Positions 7,705 to 13,233 of a stretch of DNA of 13,233 bases are shown piece after piece. The notes beneath the pieces were generated by a model. That model saw nothing but the letters and a program-made list of their open reading frames with translations. It searched no databases and was not told the DNA's origin. The stretch is from assembly GCA_016776705.1 (NCBI GenBank), contig JADHSW010000064.1, positions 1-13,233 on the forward strand, written 5' to 3'. The translations under genes were made by a program, and so were the position numbers. Source of the DNA: Rhodospirillales bacterium (GTDB taxonomy: Bacteria > Pseudomonadota > Alphaproteobacteria > Rhodospirillales > JABHCV01). Numbering within the stretch: the first letter of the stretch is position 1; each line of letters opens with the position of its first letter.

Positions 7705-10128
7705 ATGTCTGATCGGAACCACGCAGAACACCTGATTGTCGGCGGCGGGATTATCGGTTGTTCCATTGCCTATCATTTAACAGCGATGGGCGCCAGGGAT
7801 GTTGTCATTCTGGAAAAGGCCGACCTGACACACGGCGCCACCTGGCATGCCGCCGGGCTTGTCGGGCAATTGCGTTCTTCGCGCAACACGACCCGAATGT
7901 TGAAAATGTCCGTCGAGCTTTATGACAAGCTTGAAGAAGAAACTGGACAGGCGGTTGACTGGAAAAAGGTTGGCTCCCTGCGTCTTGCCAGTTCACCCGA
8001 ACGGGTGCGAGAGGTCGAACAACTGGCGACGACGGCGAAAAGCTTCGGCCTGGATATGGAAATTATTTCCGCAACCGAGGCACAAAAGCTTTTTCCCTTG
8101 ATGACGACCAAAGGTGTGCTCTGCGCTGCCTATCTTCCGACAGACGGCCAGATTGATCCCAGCAGCGTCACCCAAGCTTTGGCAAAAGGCGCGCGGGATC
8201 GCGGTGCACGAATTGTTCGCAATGTGCGGGTTCAGGATGTCATCTCTGTCGGACGCAGGGTTAGTGAAGTTGTCACCAATGAAGGGATATGGACCTGCGA
8301 CACCTTCATAAATGCATCGGGAATGTGGTCGCGTGAACTTGGGCGTCTGTCAAACGTTCGTATTCCTGCCTGTGCGCTTGAGCATCAATATATCATTACT
8401 GATCCAATCCCCGGCATGCCAAAAGACATGCCGACCATGCGCGATCCGGACCGGCTGGTATATTACAAACCTGAAATGCGCAGCATGGTTATTGGCGGTT
8501 ACGAGCCAAACACGGTTCCCTTCGGCGACAAGGGAATCCCCCATGATTTTGGTCGTGAGTTGCTGGGCGGAAACTTTGACCGCTTTGAACAACTCGCCAT
8601 GTTGGCCGCCGAAGTTACGCCGATCGTAAATGAAGTGGGTATCCGTGAAGTCATCAACGGGCCGATCCCTTATTCAGCGGACGGTGACTTCGTAATGGGG
8701 AAGGTGCCCGAAATGGATAACTATTTCGTTGCCAGTGGTTTTTTATATGGCATCGCCGCCGGTGGCGGGGCGGGGCGAATGATGGCTGAATGGATTTTGG
8801 AAGGTGAGCCAAGCCTTGATCTTTGGCCGCTGGATGTTCGCCGTTTTTCACCTCATCAGAATACCAATCATTTTATGTATCGCCGCGCCATCGATCATTA
8901 TGGTCATCATTACAAATTGCACTTTCCTGGTAATGAGACCAAGGCGGCGCGAGGCATTCGTCGTAGTCCGCTTTACTTTCCCTTAAAAGACAAGGGGGCT
9001 GTGTTCGGTTCGCGAGCCGGCTGGGAACGTCCCAACTGGTTCGCCCTTGATGGCGTAGATCCTGTTGATGAAATGTCGTTCGAGCGATCCGACTGCAATT
9101 GGTTCGACGCTGTCGCCAGGGAACACAAAGCTGTTCGTGAACGGGTTGCCCTGATCGACCAGACATCATTCGCCAAAATGGAATTATCCGGTCCGGGGGT
9201 GCTGGACGCCCTGCAAAAACTTTGCGTCTCGAACATGGACAAGCCCGTGGGCAGTGTTATCTACACTCAACTTTGCAACGAGCGTGGCGGCGTTGAATGT
9301 GATCTGACGATCTCCCGGATCGAAGAAGATCGATTCTACGTGATCACGGGCAGCTCATTCGGTGTTCATGATTTCAACTGGATCACCTGTCATTTACCTG
9401 ATGATGGATCAGTCGTGACGAGTGAAGTAACGTCGGCAATCGCTGTCATCAATATTTGTGGGCCCTGTTCCCGCGATGTTTTAGCACGGATCTGCAACGA
9501 CGATCTTTCCAATCAGGCCTTTTCGTTTTCAACCTGTCAATACATCGAGCTTGGCGCCGCCCGTGTTCTGGCGTCACGAATCGGCTATGTGGGTGAATTA
9601 GGGTGGGAATTGCATATACCGACTGAATTCGCGCCCCATGTATATGAATTACTGTGGGAAGCAGGACAGGATTTTGGCATCGTCAACGCCGGTTATCGGG
9701 CCATCGATACATTGCGCATGGAAAAGGGCTATGTCTATTGGAGCTCGGACATAACACCTGACTACACTCCTTTTGAAGCGGGCCTGGGGTTCAGGGTCCA
9801 CCTTAAATCGAAAGGTGATTTCATTGGCCGTGCAGCATTGGAAAAAATGAAAGCCGAAGGTGTTCCGCAAAGGCTTTGCACATTCAGTGTTGACGAACCG
9901 GTGTCGCTTTACGGTGGAGAAACGATTTATCTTGATGGAAACTATGTCAGCCTGACGTCGAGCGGGAATTATGGACATAGCGTTGGCAAGTCCATCGCCC
10001 TTGGATATCTTCCTGCGGACGCGGCAGAAAAGACGGATTTCGAAATTGAAGCCTTTGGCAAACGTTACGCCGCCCGGCGTCACGACGCCTGTCTGTATGA
10101 TCCGAACATGAAGCGCCTGAAGGCGTAG
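7705..10128 (+). CDS. FAD-dependent dimethylglycine/sarcosine dehydrogenase-like protein with GcvT domain, paralog B
   Basis: This 807-residue paralog of the preceding enzyme has the same architecture and by eye roughly half the residues in common. The FAD motif VGGGIIGCSIAYHL is at 12-25, the presumed covalent-FAD histidine is His48 in HGATWHAAGL, the active-site EHQY has His227, and the GcvT catalytic Asp533 lies in RGGVECDLTI. It differs near the flavin: ASGFLYGIAAGGG (343-355) is one residue shorter than GAGFNAFGIAAGGG in paralog A. Charged segments around 270-290 also differ, so substrate preference may have shifted. The ATG at 7705 is chosen over an in-frame ATG at 7603 because the latter overlaps the previous gene by 80 bases and adds 34 residues unlike the family, whereas 7705 has GGGGA at 7692-7696 and aligns with the start of paralog A. 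The two could act sequentially, for example dimethyl to monomethyl to free amine. Confidence 0.9.
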   Translation: MSDRNHAEHLIVGGGIIGCSIAYHLTAMGARDVVILEKADLTHGATWHAAGLVGQLRSSRNTTRMLKMSVELYDKLEEETGQAVDWKKVGSLRLASSPERVREVEQLATTAKSFGLDMEIISATEAQKLFPLMTTKGVLCAAYLPTDGQIDPSSVTQALAKGARDRGARIVRNVRVQDVISVGRRVSEVVTNEGIWTCDTFINASGMWSRELGRLSNVRIPACALEHQYIITDPIPGMPKDMPTMRDPDRLVYYKPEMRSMVIGGYEPNTVPFGDKGIPHDFGRELLGGNFDRFEQLAMLAAEVTPIVNEVGIREVINGPIPYSADGDFVMGKVPEMDNYFVASGFLYGIAAGGGAGRMMAEWILEGEPSLDLWPLDVRRFSPHQNTNHFMYRRAIDHYGHHYKLHFPGNETKAARGIRRSPLYFPLKDKGAVFGSRAGWERPNWFALDGVDPVDEMSFERSDCNWFDAVAREHKAVRERVALIDQTSFAKMELSGPGVLDALQKLCVSNMDKPVGSVIYTQLCNERGGVECDLTISRIEEDRFYVITGSSFGVHDFNWITCHLPDDGSVVTSEVTSAIAVINICGPCSRDVLARICNDDLSNQAFSFSTCQYIELGAARVLASRIGYVGELGWELHIPTEFAPHVYELLWEAGQDFGIVNAGYRAIDTLRMEKGYVYWSSDITPDYTPFEAGLGFRVHLKSKGDFIGRAALEKMKAEGVPQRLCTFSVDEPVSLYGGETIYLDGNYVSLTSSGNYGHSVGKSIALGYLPADAAEKTDFEIEAFGKRYAARRHDACLYDPNMKRLKA

Positions 10129-10139
10129 GGGGAATAGAG

Positions 10140-11051
10140 ATGAAAAACGTTCGCGCCCAGTTTGAGCGCATTTCCCAACTAAAGGGTCAGCAGGATAAGG
10201 CGACAATTGAACGCCTGGGTGGCTTGACCAACCTCGTCTTTAAAATCGCTCTGGATGGGGAGGCATATATCCTGCGCATTGCGGGTGAGGGTACTGAAGA
10301 GTACATCGACCGCGCCGTCGAAGGTCACAATGCAAAAGTCGCTGCCGATGCCGGGGTGTCCGCTGACGTACTGTTCTTTGATGAGAGCGATGGCCTGATG
10401 CTTGCCAGCTTTATCGAAGGCGAAACAATGAGCTCCGATCTGTTCACAAGTTTATCGGGTTCTCCTGCAAGAGCCGCCAGGGCTTTCAGGAAACTTCACA
10501 CAAGTGGCCTTGAATTCAGTTTCCGGTTTGAACTTTTCAGCATGATTGATGATTATCTGAAAATACTGAATGATTTGGGGGCGACGCTTCCAGATGGTTA
10601 CCACGAGGTGGTTAAGGAAGCCGAAGCCGTTCGTCGTGCACTTGACGCTCACCCCGCCAGGCTTGCCCCGTGCCATTGTGATCCTTTGTGCGAGAATTTT
10701 ATCGATGACGGTGAACGCATGTGGATTATTGATTGGGAATATTCAGGCATGAATGACCCGCTGTGGGATTTGGGTGACCTGTCCGTTGAAGCAGGATTTA
10801 CGGTAGCGCAGGACCGTGAAATGATGACCGCCTATTGCAATGGTGCGCCGAGCGACGCCGAGTTCGCCCGCATGATCATTTACAAGGCCATGTGTGATTT
10901 GTTGTGGACCCTGTGGGGGTTGATCCAGCACGCCAATGATAACCCTGTGGAAGATTTCTGGGCCTATGCGGTTGGCCGATTCGAGCGTTGCAAAGCGTTG
11001 ATGGCGACACCGGATTTTGCTGAACACCTGAAAGCAGTCGAAATGGGCTAA
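10140..11051 (+). CDS. Choline-kinase-like phosphotransferase (LicA/ChoK type), copy 2
   Basis: This 303-residue kinase is of the same superfamily as copy 1 but a distinct subtype. The nucleotide loop is GGLTNLVFK (27-35), followed by YILRIAGEGTEEYIDR (43-58), a signature of bacterial choline-kinase-like proteins. The catalytic loop is HCDPLCENF (179-187; Asp181 base, Asn186 metal ligand) and the metal motif IDWEYSGMNDPLWDLGDLS (197-215) has Asp198. All catalytic residues are present. AGGGGGA at 10127-10133 overlaps the upstream stop and is six bases before the ATG. The 11-base gap to the oxidoreductase and 31 bases to the HAD gene place it in the same operon. It probably phosphorylates the hydroxyl of an amino alcohol or of a pathway intermediate; having a second, diverged kinase suggests two different substrates or two steps. 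The substrate is not readable from sequence. Confidence 0.87.
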   Translation: MKNVRAQFERISQLKGQQDKATIERLGGLTNLVFKIALDGEAYILRIAGEGTEEYIDRAVEGHNAKVAADAGVSADVLFFDESDGLMLASFIEGETMSSDLFTSLSGSPARAARAFRKLHTSGLEFSFRFELFSMIDDYLKILNDLGATLPDGYHEVVKEAEAVRRALDAHPARLAPCHCDPLCENFIDDGERMWIIDWEYSGMNDPLWDLGDLSVEAGFTVAQDREMMTAYCNGAPSDAEFARMIIYKAMCDLLWTLWGLIQHANDNPVEDFWAYAVGRFERCKALMATPDFAEHLKAVEMG

Positions 11052-11082
11052 GTGCCCAAATCTATAAAAGGATCAATAAGGA

Positions 11083-11841
11083 ATGACGATAAAAGCCGTA
11101 ACATTTGATTTGTGGGATACCCTTGTCGATGACGATTCTGATGAACCGAAACGCAGTTCTCAGGGCTTGCGCTCGAAACGTGATGAACGTCGACATCTTA
11201 TGTGGGACGCCATGAATGGCGTCGAGCCAATCGATCTTGATACTGTCGTACAAGCGTACGATGTGGCCGACGCAGCCTTTAATGTGGTGTGGAAAGAAAA
11301 CCACATTAACTGGACGGTTGAACAGCGCCTGCGGGTGGTCCTTAACGGCCTTGGTCGCAAGCTTCCGCAGAATGTCATGGACCAGCTGATTGAAGACACC
11401 GGGCGAATGGAAGTCGATATACCACCCAACGCCATTGACGGCATTGCCGAGGCGCTGGCTGAATTGTCTGAACGCTATAAGCTTTGCATTGTTTCTGACG
11501 CTATCGTCACACCCGGAACAGGATTGCGGAAAATATTGGAAAACTACGATCTGAAACGTTACTTCTCGGGTTTTGCTTTTTCCGACGAAGTCGGCCATTC
11601 AAAACCCCATCGTTCCATGTTTGATTCAGCAGCCGAACAATTAGGTGTCGAGGTCAGCGAAATCGTTCACATCGGTGATCGCGATCATAACGACATCAAG
11701 GGCCCTCATGCCATTGGCGCCAAGGCGATTTTATTTACGGCAACGCGGGCCGATGATCGCGACATCACAACCGCCGACGCCATATGCGACAACCCACGTG
11801 ATTTGGCTGGGATTATTGATGCCATGGCGGCAGCAGGTTAA
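11083..11841 (+). CDS. HAD-family hydrolase (dehalogenase/phosphatase-like)
   Basis: This 252-residue cytoplasmic enzyme has a HAD Rossmann core with an alpha-helical cap (about 18-115). Motif I is FDLWDTL with nucleophile Asp9; motif II is IVSDA with Ser138; motif III is SKPH with Lys174; motif IV is HIGDRDHNDIKG with Asp199 and Asp204. Position +2 after the nucleophile is Trp11, whereas classical HAD phosphatases have a general acid/base Asp there; haloacid dehalogenases and phosphonatases also lack it. So it may be a phosphatase variant using another acid, or a different hydrolase. Its place after two kinases makes hydrolysis of a phosphorylated intermediate attractive, but this is inference. 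AAAAGG at 11066-11071 is a slightly distant ribosome site, and AAGGA abuts the ATG; no later start is possible because Asp9 is essential. Confidence 0.85.
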   Translation: MTIKAVTFDLWDTLVDDDSDEPKRSSQGLRSKRDERRHLMWDAMNGVEPIDLDTVVQAYDVADAAFNVVWKENHINWTVEQRLRVVLNGLGRKLPQNVMDQLIEDTGRMEVDIPPNAIDGIAEALAELSERYKLCIVSDAIVTPGTGLRKILENYDLKRYFSGFAFSDEVGHSKPHRSMFDSAAEQLGVEVSEIVHIGDRDHNDIKGPHAIGAKAILFTATRADDRDITTADAICDNPRDLAGIIDAMAAAG

Positions 11842-11857
11842 GGCTTGAGGAATGGAT

Positions 11858-12721
11858 ATGAGTAATAAGGTAAGATTTCTGGTTCTGGATGGCTATTCGA
11901 AAGAGGGGCGTGATGACCTTGAAGCAGGCGGTGCATCGACCGCGGGTGTGCTCTACAAGAAAATGCTGAAACGCTGCCTGCCCGGTAGCGAGGTCGATAT
12001 CCTTTACCCGGGCGATCCGGATGCGTCCATTCCCAAAGGGACTGCCATTGAACAATACGATGGCATAGCCTGGACAGGTTCCAGCCTGACCGTGCACCAA
12101 CCCGATCCCAAAGTGACGCCACAAATTGAATTTGCACGTGCCGCCTTTGATGCGGGCGTCCCCAGTTTCGGAAGCTGCTGGGCCGCGCAAATTGCCGTTG
12201 TCGCGGCGGGCGGTCTTTGCGCCGTAAATCCCAAGGGGCGCGAGATGGGCATCGCCAGAAAAATTGAGCTAACCCCGGCGGGAAGAGCCCACCCCATGTA
12301 TTTCGGAAAACGTTCTGTCTTTGATGCCTACATCAGCCACGATGACGAGATTACGCATTTGCCGCCCGGCGGTGTCATGCTGGCGTCCAATACTTGGACC
12401 CATGTTCAATCCGTCGCCGTAACCCATAACGGTGGGGTTTTCTGGGGATTGCAATATCATCCGGAATACGACCTGCATGAACTTGCGCGGCTGTGTTACT
12501 GCCGCAAGCAAAAACTGACTGACAAAGGTTTCTTCCGTTCCATGGATGACGCCCAGGCTTTTGTCGATCAGCTGGAAACCCTGTTCGAAGACCCCGCCCG
12601 CACCGATATTTCGTGGTTGCTGGGCATTGATGAAGACATCACAAATGAAGACCTGCGACGGGTGGAAGTCCGCAATTGGATCGATCAGCTGGTCCTGCCG
12701 ACTAAGGCCAAACGGCAGTAA
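11858..12721 (+). CDS. Stand-alone class I glutamine amidotransferase
   Basis: This 287-residue protein is a triad glutamine amidotransferase (GMP-synthase GATase-like fold). The nucleophile elbow FGSCWAAQ gives Cys107, and WGLQYHPEY supplies His201 and Glu203, completing the Cys-His-Glu triad. The elbow GSCWAAQ differs from the common GxCxGxQ by having Ala at the second Gly position. A C-terminal extension (about 210-287) follows the catalytic core and there is no fused synthase domain, so it either hydrolyses a gamma-glutamyl/amide compound or supplies ammonia to a partner outside the window. The ATG at 11858 is preferred over one two codons earlier (11852) because GAGG at 11847-11850 lies seven bases from 11858 but only one base from 11852. 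The gap to the HAD stop is 16 bases. It is the last gene of the apparent operon. Substrate unknown. Confidence 0.87.
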   Translation: MSNKVRFLVLDGYSKEGRDDLEAGGASTAGVLYKKMLKRCLPGSEVDILYPGDPDASIPKGTAIEQYDGIAWTGSSLTVHQPDPKVTPQIEFARAAFDAGVPSFGSCWAAQIAVVAAGGLCAVNPKGREMGIARKIELTPAGRAHPMYFGKRSVFDAYISHDDEITHLPPGGVMLASNTWTHVQSVAVTHNGGVFWGLQYHPEYDLHELARLCYCRKQKLTDKGFFRSMDDAQAFVDQLETLFEDPARTDISWLLGIDEDITNEDLRRVEVRNWIDQLVLPTKAKRQ

Positions 12722-12767
12722 TTTCAGGGTTTAGCTTTGGATGAAGCCAGGAAGTGAATTCTCGATG

Positions 12768-12790
12768 CTTTATCAGGGGTACTGATAAGG
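12768..12790. terminator. Short hairpin after the amidotransferase gene, possible operon end
   Basis: The perfect 7-bp stem TTATCAG (12770-12776) with CTGATAA (12782-12788) has a GGGTA loop and extends outward by a G-T wobble and a C-G pair. It lies 48 bases after the last stop codon of the operon. No T-run follows, so intrinsic termination is doubtful; it could be an mRNA 3'-end processing stop or a palindromic binding site. Confidence 0.3.
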
Positions 12791-12791
12791 A

Positions 12792-12821
12792 TTGACATTG
12801 CTACTGCATGCTTACGGTTAT
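12792..12821 (+). promoter_or_regulatory. Possible promoter-like sequence (weak)
   Basis: TTGACA at 12792-12797 matches the -35 consensus fully. With an 18-base spacer the -10 would be GGTTAT (12816-12821), which matches TATAAT at only three positions. No gene follows on this strand, so it would drive an untranslated RNA or nothing. Chance occurrence is likely. Confidence 0.15.
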
Positions 12822-13030
12822 GAGAGCTTCAACCCAAAAACAGGTCATTCTAACAAGAATAACTCCTTAAGCGTGAAAAGCCAACGTTAGAGAGGACTGG
12901 CTGAAACAGCCGCTAATTTCCATTTCCAGAAGTTGCATTTTCCTCATTTTACCAATCATGTGGAGTTTTTAGTTAACAATATATTAGTTCGAAAATATGC
13001 GATAACATGTGGTAATTTTTTTTCTCCTTA

Positions 13031-13233
13031 ATAATTAGTCGTCCGTGAACTACGCGATTCTGGCGGACTGATTGCAGATCATCATCATCCAGATCTGGCG
13101 CAAAAGAAGCCTGATCCATTTTAGGATAAGGCGGAAGTTGTATCCTGTTGCTGCGAGGATGGGGTTGATGGCGTCGCCCTGTTCATGGGCGAGGTAATTT
13201 CGTTTCATGCGATGCCCTGATTTGAGGTGACCG
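13031..13233 (-). mobile_element. End of an insertion sequence (IS5-like), partial
   Basis: The transposase 3' end is followed within about 20 bases, in - strand order, by TTCACGGACGACTAATTATT, a plausible outer terminal repeat region. The exact element edge and any target duplication cannot be fixed because the other end is outside the window; the left limit given here is approximate. Confidence 0.4.
13050..13233 (-). CDS. IS5-type transposase, C-terminal part (runs off the window)
   Basis: Read on the - strand, the frame from 13232 to the TAG at 13050-13052 encodes 60 residues: HRMKRNYLAHEQGD, then AINPILAATGYNF, then a hydrophobic/basic LILKWIRLLLRQIW tail. This is the characteristic C-terminal end of DDE transposases of the IS5-type group, just after the catalytic Glu region, where HRM.RN.L...GD..N..LAAAGYNF is conserved. 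No stop interrupts it. The start and the DDE residues lie outside the window, so it cannot be said whether the gene is intact. It faces the enzyme operon (convergent). Family assignment to IS5 versus a related IS4/IS1182-like group is from motif memory. Confidence 0.75.
   Translation of the reverse strand, partial: GHLKSGHRMKRNYLAHEQGDAINPILAATGYNFRLILKWIRLLLRQIWMMMICNQSARIA

Larger units (their letters stand above)
12722..13049. other. Non-coding stretch between the enzyme operon and the insertion sequence
   Basis: About 330 bases with no convincing gene on either strand. It holds a short hairpin near 12768-12790, an isolated TTGACA at 12792-12797, a small perfect stem GGCTG/CAGCC with loop AAA at 12899-12911, and an AT-rich right half ending in T8 at 13016-13023. 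It may be the relic of an older intergenic region plus the outer end of the neighbouring insertion sequence. The longest + strand peptide noticed near its start (ATG 12741) is only 14 codons. Confidence 0.5.

Noticed and set aside
9649..10206. - strand open frame of 185 codons
   Set aside because: Antisense to the GcvT part of the second oxidoreductase and the start of the second kinase; no recognisable motif.
11044..11058. Small hairpin TGGGC/GCCCA around the stop of the second kinase
   Set aside because: Only five base pairs, no T-run, and it lies inside a tightly spaced operon; likely chance.
12741..12785. Tiny + strand open frame starting ATG AAG CCA
   Set aside because: Only 14 codons, no convincing ribosome site, and it runs into the hairpin region.
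12820..13020. Possible small RNA after the isolated TTGACA
   Set aside because: The -10 match is poor, and the only downstream stem (12899-12911) is five pairs with no T-run next to it, so there is no adequate support.
1..13233. CRISPR array, tRNA, rRNA or riboswitch
   Set aside because: No regularly spaced direct repeats, no cloverleaf with conserved T-arm, and no recognised riboswitch core were seen while reading either strand.

Overview
The window reads as accessory metabolic DNA from a proteobacterium, most likely an alphaproteobacterium. The reasons are the ProX-type binding protein, the fused ProW-type permease, the tandem dimethylglycine-dehydrogenase-like enzymes and the moderate GC content. 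The taxonomic call is inference; no rRNA or other phylogenetic marker is present. Nine complete genes lie on the + strand and one partial transposase gene enters from the right edge on the - strand.

Left part (10-4211): a quaternary-amine (glycine betaine/proline type) ABC importer. The order is periplasmic binding protein, ATPase, then one long permease polypeptide carrying two permease domains. A GC-rich hairpin with a T-run follows the binding-protein gene. The ATPase and permease genes overlap by 4 bases (GTGA).

Junction (4212-4349): two separate inverted repeats sit between the importer and the enzyme genes. The second is a 12-bp hairpin ending in T5 only 20 bases before the next start codon, so it looks like a terminator or attenuator in the leader of the downstream genes.

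Right part (4350-12721): six tightly spaced genes, probably one operon. They are a choline-kinase-like phosphotransferase, two tandem paralogous FAD/GcvT oxidoreductases of the dimethylglycine/sarcosine dehydrogenase family, a second choline-kinase-like phosphotransferase, a HAD-family hydrolase, and a stand-alone class I glutamine amidotransferase. Gaps are 9, 22, 11, 31 and 16 bases.

Taken together the window looks like an uptake-and-degradation module for an N-methylated amine or betaine. The importer brings in the compound, the two flavoenzymes would remove N-methyl groups onto tetrahydrofolate, and the kinases, HAD enzyme and amidotransferase suggest phosphorylated and/or amide intermediates. 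The exact substrate cannot be read from the sequence. No regulator, no first-step betaine demethylase and no electron-transfer flavoprotein gene is in the window.

Right edge (12722-13233): about 330 bases without a convincing gene, AT-rich towards its right half, with small hairpins. Then comes the C-terminal 60 residues of an IS5-type transposase on the - strand, marking an insertion sequence that borders the cluster.
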